Shown here in pieces: positions 52,976 through 61,923 of a DNA stretch of 64,000 bases. The stretch is from JADJNW01 sp964523725 (GTDB lineage: Bacteria; Bacteroidota; Bacteroidia; Chitinophagales; Saprospiraceae), in contig CAZGAU010000002.1 in the NCBI GenBank assembly GCA_964523725.1, positions 33,074 through 97,073 on the forward strand. The letters are read 5' to 3'. Numbering within the stretch: position 1 is the first letter of the stretch; each line of letters begins with the position of its first letter. The translations under genes were made by a program, and so were the position numbers. Under the pieces are notes generated by a model that saw only the letters and a program-made list of their open reading frames with translations, was not told the origin of the DNA and searched no databases.

Positions 52976-54334
52976 ATGAAAAAATTAGGCTTTATAGCTT
53001 GTGTTTTGTTGGCTTCCATGAGTGTATTTGCACAACGGGCAGTTATTGACAAAGTAATCGCAAAAGTGGGCGGTGAGTTGATCTTGTTGTCAGAACTGGA
53101 AGAACAGTATGCGCTTTTGTCAGCTCAAAATCCAACCATTCCCGAAGATATTCGTTGCGATATTATTGACGGAATCCTGACCTCCAAATTATTGCTCAAT
53201 CAAGCAAAGCTGGATAGCGTGGAGGTGTCGGAAGAAGAAGTAGAAACACAGCTGAATGCTCGTATCGACCGGATTCTGAGTTATATGAACAATGATGTTA
53301 CCCAATTTGAAGCTTACTACGGCCAGACCATCAACGAGGTGAAAGAACAGTTTCGGGAGGATTTGAGAAGCCAGATTCTTGTTGACAGGATGCGTGGACA
53401 AATCATGAGAGACGTGACCGTGACCCCCTCCGAGGTGAAAAAGTTTTTCAACAATATCCCAAAAGACAGCCTACCATATTTCAACGCGGAAGTAGAAATC
53501 CGGGAAATTGTGTACAAACCCAAGGTAAACCCTGAAGAACGCCAGAAAGCGATTGAAAAACTCAAAACCCTCCGTCAGCGAATTGTGGAAGGCGGTGAAG
53601 ACTTTGCCGCCTTGGCGCAGAAGTTCTCAGATGATGGCGGTTCTGCCCGCGTTGGCGGTGACCTTGGCTGGACCAAGCGCGGGAAATTTGTACCCGAATT
53701 TGAAGCTGCTGCCTACAACCTGGAGAAGGGCGAAATTTCCGAAATTGTGGAAAGTGATTTTGGTTTTCACCTGATTCAACTACTGGAGCGTAGGGGTAAC
53801 TCCATTCACGTACGCCACATCCTCATCAAGCCTGAAATTACGGATGAAGACATCGAGCGTGCGCGGGTTCACCTGGATTCGGTACGTACCCTTATCACCC
53901 GGGATTCTTTATCTTTTTCGATAGCAGTGAAACGCTTCTCTGATGAAGATACCCAAAGTTTCACCAACGATGGACGCATTGTAAACCCGGCTACCGGAAA
54001 CACCTTTTTTGAAATTGGCGATCTCGATCCGGATATCTATTTTACCATTGATACGATGAAAGTGGGGGATATTTCTAAGCCGTTTCCGTTCAATTCACCT
54101 TTAGGTGAGACCTATTTCCGCATTGTATTGCTGGATTCCCGCACCGCACCGCACCGCGCCAGCCTGGAACTGGATTATTCCAAAATCCAGAAAGCAGCAA
54201 TAGAATCGAAGAAAAATGAATTTATAAACAATTGGGTTACAGATAAAATTGACGGTACTTTTGTTTCAATTGATCCTACGTATGCTGGTTGTACAGTGCT
54301 CGATAAATGGCTCGGCAAACAGATTAAACCTTAA
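52976..54334 (+). CDS. surA: SurA-type periplasmic chaperone/peptidyl-prolyl isomerase
   Basis: A 452-residue protein with a signal peptide (VLLASMSVFAQ). The N-terminal helical domain (VIAKVGGELILLSELEEQYALL) is the SurA chaperone part. Two parvulin domains follow, about 165-270 (VEIREIVYKPK, DDGGSARVGGDLGWTKRG, ESDFGFHLIQLLE) and 272-385 (IHVRHILIKPE). Layout and length match SurA, which carries outer-membrane proteins through the periplasm. It is the last gene of the run and is followed by a strong terminator. Confidence 0.92.
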   Translation: MKKLGFIACVLLASMSVFAQRAVIDKVIAKVGGELILLSELEEQYALLSAQNPTIPEDIRCDIIDGILTSKLLLNQAKLDSVEVSEEEVETQLNARIDRILSYMNNDVTQFEAYYGQTINEVKEQFREDLRSQILVDRMRGQIMRDVTVTPSEVKKFFNNIPKDSLPYFNAEVEIREIVYKPKVNPEERQKAIEKLKTLRQRIVEGGEDFAALAQKFSDDGGSARVGGDLGWTKRGKFVPEFEAAAYNLEKGEISEIVESDFGFHLIQLLERRGNSIHVRHILIKPEITDEDIERARVHLDSVRTLITRDSLSFSIAVKRFSDEDTQSFTNDGRIVNPATGNTFFEIGDLDPDIYFTIDTMKVGDISKPFPFNSPLGETYFRIVLLDSRTAPHRASLELDYSKIQKAAIESKKNEFINNWVTDKIDGTFVSIDPTYAGCTVLDKWLGKQIKP

Positions 54335-54340
54335 GAAAAG

Positions 54341-54400
54341 TGTTCCGGCAGATTTTCAGCAAGTGAACCTGCCGGAACATATTATTTTGTTCTTTTTTAT
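54341..54400 (+). terminator. Terminator after surA
   Basis: TGTTCCGGCAG (54341-54351) pairs perfectly with CTGCCGGAACA (54369-54379), followed by T-rich sequence. Confidence 0.85.
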
Positions 54401-54711
54401 TTTTCAAATCCTGCCAAATTTTGTGTTCGATACCCCATTTTCTTTCCTTATTGTAATGTTAACGGATTGCAGAAATGGCGAAAAGAATGTAACTTTATCG
54501 CCACCTTGAGAAAATGCTTATACTACGAAAAAATCCTGTTAGCATCCAAAACCTTATGTTATTATTTTGTTAAAAGCAATTTTGGCATTATTATAGGCCA
54601 AACATTTTACGTCAAAACCATATCTTTATTGAATTGTTGTCGTTAATACTAAAGCGACCAATTTGGAATTTAATGGAAATGCTTTCCTTCAAAACTATAA
54701 AAAGTAAACTT
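54401..54711. other. Gene-free leader region before the tail-specific protease gene
   Basis: About 310 AT-rich bases with no convincing gene. TATCTTTA at 54621-54628 is close to the -7 consensus. An open frame from TTG 54634 continues into the protease gene but is judged untranslated leader. Confidence 0.4.
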
Positions 54712-56808
54712 ATGAAGTTGAGAGGACCGATCTTCTTTTCGGTACTATTGGTTACTCTACTGATAGCGGCTTTCTATCCGAAAGTTGATAACCAAGAAAA
54801 AGAAGCATTGTTAATGTTTTCCGTCCTGAAAATTATGGGGCAATTACATTTTCAGCCTCAAGCTGTGGATGATAATTTTTCTCAAAAAGTATTTGATTTA
54901 TATCTGGATCGGATCGATAGCGGCAAGCGATTTCTGACGCAGGAAGATCTCCGGCAGTTGGAAAAATATAAAAAAGAACTGGATGATGAGGCATTGGCTG
55001 GCAACTTCGATTTCTTCGATTTATCCCTCGAACTACTGAATGCGGGCATTGATAAAACCCAGGGGTTTTATCGCGAAATTCTGGCGCAGCCTTTTGATTT
55101 GAGTAAAACTGAATCCATTGAGCTTGATAGTGAAAAGCGCGATTATCCCAAGAATGATGCTGAATTAAAAGCATTTTGGGAAAAATATCTCAAATACGAG
55201 GTGGTTACCCGTGTGGCAGATAACCTGGAAGCCCAAAAGCAAGTTGGCGAAGAAGGTGAGCGCAAGTCTGTAGAACAACTTGAAAAAGAAGCTCGTGAAA
55301 GCGTGATGGAAGCTTACGATGGCTGGTTCGACCGCCTGAAGAAAATCAAGCGCTCCACTCGTTTGGGGTATTATATCAGTACGGTGACAAATATCTACGA
55401 TCCGCACTCTGATTATCTCGAGCCTTATGACAAACAAAACTTTGACCTGCGTATGTCGGGCCGTCTGGAAGGTATCGGCGCACGCCTCCAGCAAACCGGA
55501 GATTATACGAAAGTCGCATCCATCGTCGTGGGTGGCCCCGCCTGGAATGGTAAGGAACTGCAGGAAAATGACCTGATTATCAAAGTAGCTCAAGGTGACG
55601 GAGAGCCAAAGGACGTAACGGGCATGCAGGTGGAAGATGTAGTTCAACTCATCCGGGGTGAAAAGGGCACCAAGGTGCGTCTGACTGTGAAAAGGGCCGA
55701 CGGGGTGATCAAAGAAGTGTCGATCATTCGAGATGTAGTGGTTTTTGAAGAAACTTTTGCCAAATCCCTGATTCTGGACGGTACTACACAGGACGAGAAG
55801 ATCGGCTACATTTACCTTCCAAGCTTTTATGGAGACTATGAAAATGAAGACGGACGCCTTTGTTCAAAAGATATCGCTAACGAAATTGCCAAGCTCAAAA
55901 AGGAAAATGTAAAGGGTATTATTCTTGACCTGCGCAACAATGGCGGCGGTTATCTGAACGAGGTAGTCAATATGTCGGGCCTGTTTATTGAAAAAGGTCC
56001 GATCGTACAGGTGAAATCCCGGGGCAGAGAGCCGGAGGTTTGGGAAGATGTTGATCCTAAGGTACAATACGATGGCCCCTTAGCTGTGATGGTCAATAAT
56101 TTCAGCGCTTCAGCTTCTGAAATTCTGGCAGCAGCGCTTCAGGATTATGGACGCGCGGTGATCGTTGGCAGCAAATCTACTTATGGAAAAGGAACCGTTC
56201 AGCGTTTCTGGGATCTTGACAGACTGGTGATGGGTCACGATGAAATCAAGCCGTTGGGCGAGGTGAAACTGACAATTCAAAAATACTACCGTGTGAACGG
56301 TGGTTCTGTACAATTGCGGGGTGTTGTACCGGATGTGATTTTGCCAGACAATTACCAATTTGTAGAAATTGGTGAAAAAGATTACGAATACCCATTGGCA
56401 TGGACGGAAATTGCACCGCTGAAATATCAGCAAAATGTATTCCAGGTTCGCAATCTGGATAAAATCAAAACCAAGAGCCAAAAGCGTATTTCGGATAACG
56501 CTGCGTTCCAGAAAATCGTTGAGCATGCTAAAATGATCGAAGCGCAACGCGACGAAACAAGCTACCCGCTCAATCTGGAAGCCTTCGTGAAGCTTTCTGA
56601 AAAGCGCGAAGTTGAGAATAAAGCATTTAATGAATTATTCAAGGATGTGGTCAACGCGGGTGTAAAGAATATAACCACCGATAAGGAAAAGATCAACAGC
56701 AATGAAAGCTCGAAGGCACGCAATGAAGAATTCATCAAGTCTGTCCAACGGGATGTACATATTCACGAAACGGTGAACATCATTCATGACTTGATTCGGG
56801 CTAACTAA
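54712..56808 (+). CDS. Carboxy-terminal processing protease (S41A, Prc/Tsp-like)
   Basis: A protein of about 698 residues with an N-terminal signal-anchor (FFSVLLVTLLIAAFYP). Next come the Tsp N-terminal domain (SGKRFLTQEDLRQLE), a PDZ domain (about 225-320) and the S41 catalytic core with the serine in NNFSASASEILAA and the lysine in STYGKGTVQRF. The C-terminus is the DUF3340-type region. Prc degrades or trims periplasmic proteins from the C-terminus. ATG 54712 is preferred because it gives a standard signal segment; 54673 (ATG) and 54634 (TTG) are longer options. Confidence 0.93.
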   Translation: MKLRGPIFFSVLLVTLLIAAFYPKVDNQEKEALLMFSVLKIMGQLHFQPQAVDDNFSQKVFDLYLDRIDSGKRFLTQEDLRQLEKYKKELDDEALAGNFDFFDLSLELLNAGIDKTQGFYREILAQPFDLSKTESIELDSEKRDYPKNDAELKAFWEKYLKYEVVTRVADNLEAQKQVGEEGERKSVEQLEKEARESVMEAYDGWFDRLKKIKRSTRLGYYISTVTNIYDPHSDYLEPYDKQNFDLRMSGRLEGIGARLQQTGDYTKVASIVVGGPAWNGKELQENDLIIKVAQGDGEPKDVTGMQVEDVVQLIRGEKGTKVRLTVKRADGVIKEVSIIRDVVVFEETFAKSLILDGTTQDEKIGYIYLPSFYGDYENEDGRLCSKDIANEIAKLKKENVKGIILDLRNNGGGYLNEVVNMSGLFIEKGPIVQVKSRGREPEVWEDVDPKVQYDGPLAVMVNNFSASASEILAAALQDYGRAVIVGSKSTYGKGTVQRFWDLDRLVMGHDEIKPLGEVKLTIQKYYRVNGGSVQLRGVVPDVILPDNYQFVEIGEKDYEYPLAWTEIAPLKYQQNVFQVRNLDKIKTKSQKRISDNAAFQKIVEHAKMIEAQRDETSYPLNLEAFVKLSEKREVENKAFNELFKDVVNAGVKNITTDKEKINSNESSKARNEEFIKSVQRDVHIHETVNIIHDLIRAN

Positions 56809-56832
56809 TTTTTTTTAAACACAAAAGAGAAA

Positions 56833-56865
56833 GGCCCTCCAGATTTGATCTGGAAGGTCTTTTTT
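56833..56865 (+). terminator. Terminator after the S41 protease gene
   Basis: GGCCCTCCAGAT pairs with ATCTGGAAGGTC (one mismatch, one G-T), 3-base loop, followed by six T. Confidence 0.85.
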
Positions 56866-56909
56866 GTTTTGGGACGGAAGCTGTCATAGCTTTATTAAAC
56901 TTAAATCAT

Positions 56910-56917
56910 TATTTTTG
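56910..56917 (+). promoter_or_regulatory. -7 box TATTTTTG for the Uma2 gene
   Basis: An exact TAnnTTTG match 16 bases before the ATG. Confidence 0.55.
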
Positions 56918-56933
56918 TAAAAAGCAAATCCGC

Positions 56934-57488
56934 ATGGCCGTTCAGCTCAAAAGACAGTTATTTACAGTAGATGATTACTACAAAATGGCGGAAGTTGGCA
57001 TCCTCAAGCCGACCGACCGGGTGGAATTAATCAACGGCGAAATTATACAAATGAGTCCGATTAAGAGTTTGCACGCGAGCGTTGTAGATACACTTAGCGC
57101 AGAGTTGAATTTTCAATTACGTGGCAAAGCCATTATCCGAACACAAAACCCTATTCGTATCAATCAATATTCCGAACCGGAACCAGATATAGGTATTGCT
57201 AAATTCAAAAAAGACAAGTATCGCGCGTATCATCCTACCCCGGAAGATGTTCTTCTGATCATTGAAATAGCTGATACCACTTTGATGAAAGACCGTACTA
57301 TTAAAAAGCAGCTCTACGCCGAAGCCGGCATCCCGGAGTACTGGATCGTCAATTTGAAGGAGCAAGAAATCGAAGTGTATCGGGAGCCCGCTGGCAAAAC
57401 GTATTCCGAATCCTCCACCATACGCCCCGGAGAAAATATAACCAGCGCCAACATTGATTTTGAACTGGCAGTAGATATTCTTTTCTGA
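56934..57488 (+). CDS. Uma2 family (DUF820) putative endonuclease
   Basis: A 184-residue PD-(D/E)XK-fold protein. Conserved parts are DRVELINGEIIQMSPI, PEPDIGIAKF (catalytic Asp), DVLLIIEIADTT (catalytic Glu region) and KKQLYAEAGIPEYWIV. Uma2 genes are numerous in Bacteroidota and cyanobacteria and are often suspected to be mobile, but their function is unsettled. It has its own promoter-like box and is cut off from its neighbour by an assembly gap. Confidence 0.9.
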   Translation: MAVQLKRQLFTVDDYYKMAEVGILKPTDRVELINGEIIQMSPIKSLHASVVDTLSAELNFQLRGKAIIRTQNPIRINQYSEPEPDIGIAKFKKDKYRAYHPTPEDVLLIIEIADTTLMKDRTIKKQLYAEAGIPEYWIVNLKEQEIEVYREPAGKTYSESSTIRPGENITSANIDFELAVDILF

Positions 57489-57530
57489 AGAAACTTTCCC
57501 CTTACCTGTTCTGTTTTCAGCATGGTGTAT
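57476..57530. repeat. 55-bp duplication, left copy, at the assembly gap
   Basis: The last 55 bases before the N-run are identical to the first 55 after it (57631-57685). The left copy includes the end of the Uma2 gene. This looks like an overlap of two contig ends that was not merged. Confidence 0.9.
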
Positions 57531-57630
57531 NNNNNNNNNNNNNNNNNNNNNNNNNNNNNNNNNNNNNNNNNNNNNNNNNNNNNNNNNNNNNNNNNNNNNN
57601 NNNNNNNNNNNNNNNNNNNNNNNNNNNNNN
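57531..57630. other. Assembly gap (100 N)
   Basis: Exactly 100 unresolved bases, the customary placeholder for a gap of unknown size. Because both flanks are the same 55 bp, the real gap is probably absent (negative length). Confidence 0.95.
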
Positions 57631-57685
57631 TATTCTTTTCTGAAGAAACTTTCCCCTTACCTGTTCTGTTTTCAGCATGGTGTAT
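57631..57685. repeat. 55-bp duplication, right copy, at the assembly gap
   Basis: An identical copy of 57476-57530; see the left copy. Confidence 0.9.
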
Positions 57686-57704
57686 AACATTTGAGGTTTT
57701 ACGC

Positions 57705-57712
57705 TATTTTTG
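57705..57712 (+). promoter_or_regulatory. -7 box TATTTTTG for the ABC-F gene
   Basis: An exact TAnnTTTG match 21 bases before the GTG start. An alternative TTG start overlaps its last bases, which argues for the GTG. Confidence 0.55.
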
Positions 57713-57733
57713 TGGGCAGAAAACAGAGAACCA

Positions 57734-59482
57734 GTGAATTACTTATCACTTGAGAACGTAACCAAGACTTACGGCGAAAAGGTACTATTCGACGATATTT
57801 CCCTTCAGATCAGCAAAGGGCAGAAAATCGCGCTGGTGGCAAAAAACGGCACCGGCAAAAGTACCCTGCTGCGCGTGATTGCGGGTATCGAATCGGCGGA
57901 GGGTGAAAATGCCAGTGTGCTGATGCGGCGCGACATCCGGGTTGGTTACTTGGTGCAGGAGCCCGAATTCTATGAAGCAGACACCATTCTGGATGCCATT
58001 TTTGATTCGGACAATCCGATGATCCAGGCGGTCAAAAACTACGAACGGGCCATGCTTGGTTTGGTAGATGCCCAAGAAATGCAGGCTATTCTGACTAAAA
58101 TGGATGACCTGAAAGCCTGGGATTTTGAAGCCAAAATCAAGGAAATTCTTTCCAAATTTAAAATTTTCCAGTACGATCAACTCGTCAAAAACTTGTCTGG
58201 CGGGCAAAAAAAACGCCTGGCTTTAGCAAAGCTCATTATCGACGAACCGGAATTCCTTATTCTGGATGAGCCGACCAACCACCTCGATCTTGATATGATC
58301 GAATGGCTGGAAACTTATATGCAGCAGCCCAATCTGACGCTGTTTATGGTCACGCACGATCGCTATTTTCTGGAGCGGATTTGTAATCAAATTATAGAAC
58401 TGGAAGGCGGGCAATTGTATCGATATACTGGCAACTACTCAGAGTACCTAGAAAAAAAGGCAATCCGACAAGAAACCGAAAGCGCCGAACTAGAAAAAAA
58501 CCAAAAACTGATGAAGCGAGAGCTGGATTGGGTGCGCCGCTCCCCACAGGCTCGTACCACCAAAGCCAAGGCACGTGTGGATGCTTATTACAATCTGGAG
58601 GAAAAGGTTTCCAATGTACAGGTGGACAAAGATGTGCAAATCGACATTCAGGGCCAGCGGCTGGGCAAGAAAATTCTGGAATTGCATAATGTCAGCAAGA
58701 GCTACGATGACTTAAATATTGTGGAAGGTTTTAACTACAAATTCAAGAAAAATGAGCGCGTGGGCATCGTGGGGCCCAATGGCGTTGGAAAAACGACTTT
58801 TCTGAAGCTACTCACCAAGGAAATTCACACCGATACCGGCAAAGTGGTCATTGGTGATAATACAGTGTTTGGTTATTACACCCAGGACGGCATCCAGCTC
58901 AAGGAAGACAGGCGCGTCATCGATGCGGTGCAAGACATCGCAGAATATATCCCTTTGGCAAAAGGACAAAAAATGAGCGCCGCGCAATTGCTCGAACGCT
59001 TTCTCTTTAGTCGAAANNNNNNNNNNNNNNNNNNNNNNNNNNNNNNNNNNNNNNNNNNNNNNNNNNNNNNNNNNNNNNNNNNNNNNNNNNNNNNNNNNNN
59101 NNNNNNNNNNNNNNNNTTCGTTTTTGAAGGCAATGGTCAAATCAAGGATTTTAATGGCGATTATTCCGAATATCGTGAAATTCTGAAAGAACGTGAACGC
59201 GAGCAACGCCGCCAGGAGCGCGCCGAACAACAAAAGTCCAAGGAACAGGAACAGTCCCAGAGCGAACGCCCCCGCCTCAGCCAGGACGAACGCAAGGAAA
59301 TGAACAAGCTGGAAAAGGAAATCAAGCGCATGGAAACCCGCAAAGCCGAGATTATGTCGCAATTCAATTCTACCGAGCTGACGCCGGAGATGATTGAAAA
59401 ACTCGGAAAAGAATTGAGTGAGATCAACGATACGCTGGAGGAGAAAGAGATGCGTTGGCTGGAGTTGGCGGAATTGGCGTGA
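57734..59482 (+). CDS. ABC-F family ATPase (Uup-like), interrupted by an assembly gap
   Basis: A soluble tandem ABC ATPase without membrane domains. ABC1: Walker A AKNGTGKST, signature LSGGQKKRL, Walker B LILDEPTNHLD. The linker with RRSPQARTTKAKARVDAYY follows. ABC2: Walker A VGPNGVGKTTF. The second signature and Walker B are missing because 100 N (59017-59116) replace them; the family would need about 75-80 residues there, more than the placeholder holds. The C-terminal coiled coil (SQDERKEMNKLEKEIKRME) resembles Uup. ABC-F proteins act on ribosomes in translation or antibiotic protection. Start GTG 57734 gives the usual N-terminus (NYLSLENVTKTYG). Confidence 0.88.
   Translation: MNYLSLENVTKTYGEKVLFDDISLQISKGQKIALVAKNGTGKSTLLRVIAGIESAEGENASVLMRRDIRVGYLVQEPEFYEADTILDAIFDSDNPMIQAVKNYERAMLGLVDAQEMQAILTKMDDLKAWDFEAKIKEILSKFKIFQYDQLVKNLSGGQKKRLALAKLIIDEPEFLILDEPTNHLDLDMIEWLETYMQQPNLTLFMVTHDRYFLERICNQIIELEGGQLYRYTGNYSEYLEKKAIRQETESAELEKNQKLMKRELDWVRRSPQARTTKAKARVDAYYNLEEKVSNVQVDKDVQIDIQGQRLGKKILELHNVSKSYDDLNIVEGFNYKFKKNERVGIVGPNGVGKTTFLKLLTKEIHTDTGKVVIGDNTVFGYYTQDGIQLKEDRRVIDAVQDIAEYIPLAKGQKMSAAQLLERFLFSRXXXXXXXXXXXXXXXXXXXXXXXXXXXXXXXXXXFVFEGNGQIKDFNGDYSEYREILKEREREQRRQERAEQQKSKEQEQSQSERPRLSQDERKEMNKLEKEIKRMETRKAEIMSQFNSTELTPEMIEKLGKELSEINDTLEEKEMRWLELAELA
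59017..59116. other. Assembly gap (100 N) inside the ABC-F gene
   Basis: Exactly 100 N between FLFSR and FVFEG codons. The flanks show no duplication, so sequence is truly missing; about 230 bp is expected from family length. Confidence 0.95.
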
Positions 59483-59559
59483 AAGCGTGACTTGGGAGAC
59501 TGGTGACGAGGAAAAGTAGAACAACTTCAATTTCTTGTAAAACATTTTTATTTTTCTTT

Positions 59560-60375
59560 ATGCTTGATAGCAATTTCAAATCAATTCTGCACTCCAACAC
59601 CTGGATTTTACTCATTCTCTTGATTTTTTCAAGTTGTAATAAAAAAGCAGATCCCAATCAGGAAAAGTTATTAATTGCCGTAGCTGCGAATGTCCAGTTT
59701 GCAATGCAAGAAATCGAGAAGAAATTTGAAAAAGAAACCGGCATTCCTGTGGATCAAGTAATTAGTTCTTCCGGAAAACTCACGGCGCAAATTCTACAAG
59801 GAGCGCCTTATGATATCTTCGTTTCCGCGGATGTAAAATACCCGGATACCCTTTATAAAAACGGTTTCGCGACTGCGCCGCCGCGCGTGTATGCCTACGG
59901 AACACTTGTATTGTGGACGTTCCAAGGGTTTGATCTGGCAAATGGCTTGGATATTTTAAAAAATCCACTTGTTCAGAAAATCGCCATTGCCAATCCGGCC
60001 ACCGCACCCTACGGCGAGCAGACGATCCGGCTTTTGCGACATTACAATCTGTACGACCAGATTCAACCCAAACTCGTGTATGGTGAAAGCATCGCCCAAA
60101 CCAATCAGTACATTACTTCCAGCGCCTGCGAACTCGGCTTCACTGCAAAATCCATTGTGCTGGCTCCGGAAATGCAGGGCAAAGGCGCTTGGGTCGAAAT
60201 AGATGCCGCGGCTTATGAACCTATTCAGCAGGGTGTGATTATCACCAAATTTGGGAATACGGAACATCCCGAAGCCAGTCAGCGATTTTTTGACTATCTT
60301 TTCTCCGAAAAAGGACGCGCGATCCTGGAAAAACATGGCTATCAACTACCTGTAAATCAGACAAATAGTCAATAA
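59560..60375 (+). CDS. modA: Molybdate ABC transporter substrate-binding lipoprotein
   Basis: A 271-residue protein with a lipoprotein signal (LLILLIFSSC). The ModA fold motifs are LIAVAANVQFAMQEIEKKFE, SSSGKLTAQILQGAPYDIFVSAD and TAPYGEQTIRLLRHYNL. It binds molybdate (or tungstate) outside the inner membrane and passes it to ModB. ATG 59560 is chosen because it opens the signal peptide; an earlier start at 59503 would put about 19 extra residues in front. It is followed by modB after 18 bases and modC after a further 3. Confidence 0.92.
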   Translation: MLDSNFKSILHSNTWILLILLIFSSCNKKADPNQEKLLIAVAANVQFAMQEIEKKFEKETGIPVDQVISSSGKLTAQILQGAPYDIFVSADVKYPDTLYKNGFATAPPRVYAYGTLVLWTFQGFDLANGLDILKNPLVQKIAIANPATAPYGEQTIRLLRHYNLYDQIQPKLVYGESIAQTNQYITSSACELGFTAKSIVLAPEMQGKGAWVEIDAAAYEPIQQGVIITKFGNTEHPEASQRFFDYLFSEKGRAILEKHGYQLPVNQTNSQ

Positions 60376-60393
60376 AACCGGTAAATTCAAACA

Positions 60394-61068
60394 ATGAACA
60401 GCGACTTTGGTCAAACCCTGCTTCTTACCTTCGAACTGGCAACCATTACTACGCTGCTGTTGCTGCTTATCGGAGTACCGCTGGCTTATGCGCTTTCCTC
60501 CTGGCGTGCCCGTGTAAAACCAGTTCTGGAAGCCTTGGTTAGTCTGCCCCTGGTGCTGCCGCCTACTGTTTTGGGATTCTATTTACTCATTGCTTTTGGG
60601 CCGAATAGCTGGCTGGGCGCCTGGTTGCAAGAGCATTTTGATCTCAGGTTGGTTTTCACGTTTACCGGGCTGGTCGTCGGGTCGGTCATTTATAGCCTGC
60701 CGTTTATGGTGCAACCAGTACAATCGGGATTCGAAAATCTCCCTTCCAATCTAAAGGAAGCCTCTTATACCCTGGGCAAATCCCGTTGGGAAACTTTTTT
60801 CAAAGTGCTGTTGCCCAATATCAAACCCTCCCTGCTCACCGGTGCGGTGCTGTCTTTTGCGCATACCGTTGGCGAATTTGGTGTTATACTGATGATCGGC
60901 GGCAATATTCCCGGCGAAACCCGCGTAGCTTCCATCGCTATTTACGACGAGGTAGAAAGTTTGAATTATGCCGTAGCCAATCAGTACGCGGCGGTTTTGC
61001 TGATTTTTTCGTTTGTAATTCTGATGGTTGTTTATACCTTCAATCGCAAAGCAAAACGCCTGTTATAA
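60394..61068 (+). CDS. modB: Molybdate ABC transporter permease
   Basis: A 224-residue permease with about five helices. The ATPase-coupling EAA-like motif EASYTLGKSRWETFFKVLLP is present, followed by HTVGEFGVILMIGGN, which is characteristic of ModB. Length is normal. Confidence 0.94.
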   Translation: MNSDFGQTLLLTFELATITTLLLLLIGVPLAYALSSWRARVKPVLEALVSLPLVLPPTVLGFYLLIAFGPNSWLGAWLQEHFDLRLVFTFTGLVVGSVIYSLPFMVQPVQSGFENLPSNLKEASYTLGKSRWETFFKVLLPNIKPSLLTGAVLSFAHTVGEFGVILMIGGNIPGETRVASIAIYDEVESLNYAVANQYAAVLLIFSFVILMVVYTFNRKAKRLL

Positions 61069-61071
61069 ATA

Positions 61072-61923
61072 ATGCTGAATGCTCAAGTTCGAAAAAAACT
61101 CCTCTCCGCCGAAGGCGAACTCATGCTGGATGTGCACCTGCAAGTGACTGAGGGCGAATTTATTGCGCTTACCGGACCTTCTGGTAGCGGCAAAACAACA
61201 TTGCTGCGCCTGATCGCAGGCCTAACGGAAGCTGATGAAAGCGGCACGATTGTATGTGGTGGCCAAACTTGTTTGGCGACGGCTCAAAAGATAAATCTTC
61301 CGCCCCAAAAACGTCCAATCGGTATTGTTTTTCAGGATTATGCCTTGTTTCCGAATATGACTGTACGGAGAAATTTGACTTACGCGCTTCGCCCCGGGCA
61401 AGCTAAGGATATTGTTGAAGAATTAATTCAAATCATGGAACTGGAAGCCCTCACTGACCGCTTTCCCAACACGCTTTCCGGAGGACAGCAGCAACGCGTG
61501 GCGCTGGCCAGAGCGCTGGTGAATCAACCCAGGATTTTATTGCTGGACGAACCGCTCTCTGCTTTGGATTTAGAAACGCGCAAACGTTTGCAAGACTATA
61601 TTTTACAATTGCATAAAAAATTTAATTTAACAATCATTCTGGTCAGCCATGATGTGGAGGAGATTGTAAAAATGGCGAATCGGGTCTTTGCGTTACAAAA
61701 CGGTAAAATCCAGGAAATCAAACTTTCCGAGATTTTGCAAATCAATCCAATCGGAAATTTAAGCGGCAAAAAAATTGACGTAATTCAAAACGGAGATCAA
61801 TATTTCCTGGAAGTTTTTATACAAAACAGCCTCGTTCATATCCCGATTCCAGCCGAAGAAGCGCAGCAATTCTCTGCCAAACAAAACATTTCTTTGAAAA
61901 TAGATAGAAAGATCAACGATTGA
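61072..61923 (+). CDS. modC: Molybdate ABC transporter ATP-binding protein
   Basis: A 283-residue ATPase with Walker A GPSGSGKTT, Q-loop FQDYALFPNM, signature LSGGQQQRVALARAL, Walker B LLLDEPLSALD and H-loop VSHD. The regulatory C-terminus is shorter than the MOP/TOBE domain of E. coli ModC (about 350 aa), so feedback by molybdate may be weak or different. Its 3' end overlaps the convergent membrane protein gene by 11 bases. Confidence 0.93.
   Translation: MLNAQVRKKLLSAEGELMLDVHLQVTEGEFIALTGPSGSGKTTLLRLIAGLTEADESGTIVCGGQTCLATAQKINLPPQKRPIGIVFQDYALFPNMTVRRNLTYALRPGQAKDIVEELIQIMELEALTDRFPNTLSGGQQQRVALARALVNQPRILLLDEPLSALDLETRKRLQDYILQLHKKFNLTIILVSHDVEEIVKMANRVFALQNGKIQEIKLSEILQINPIGNLSGKKIDVIQNGDQYFLEVFIQNSLVHIPIPAEEAQQFSAKQNISLKIDRKIND

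Noticed and set aside
58808..59545. Long minus-strand frame through the N-run opposite the ABC-F gene
   Set aside because: It is kept open only by unknown bases and the antisense of ABC-F codons.
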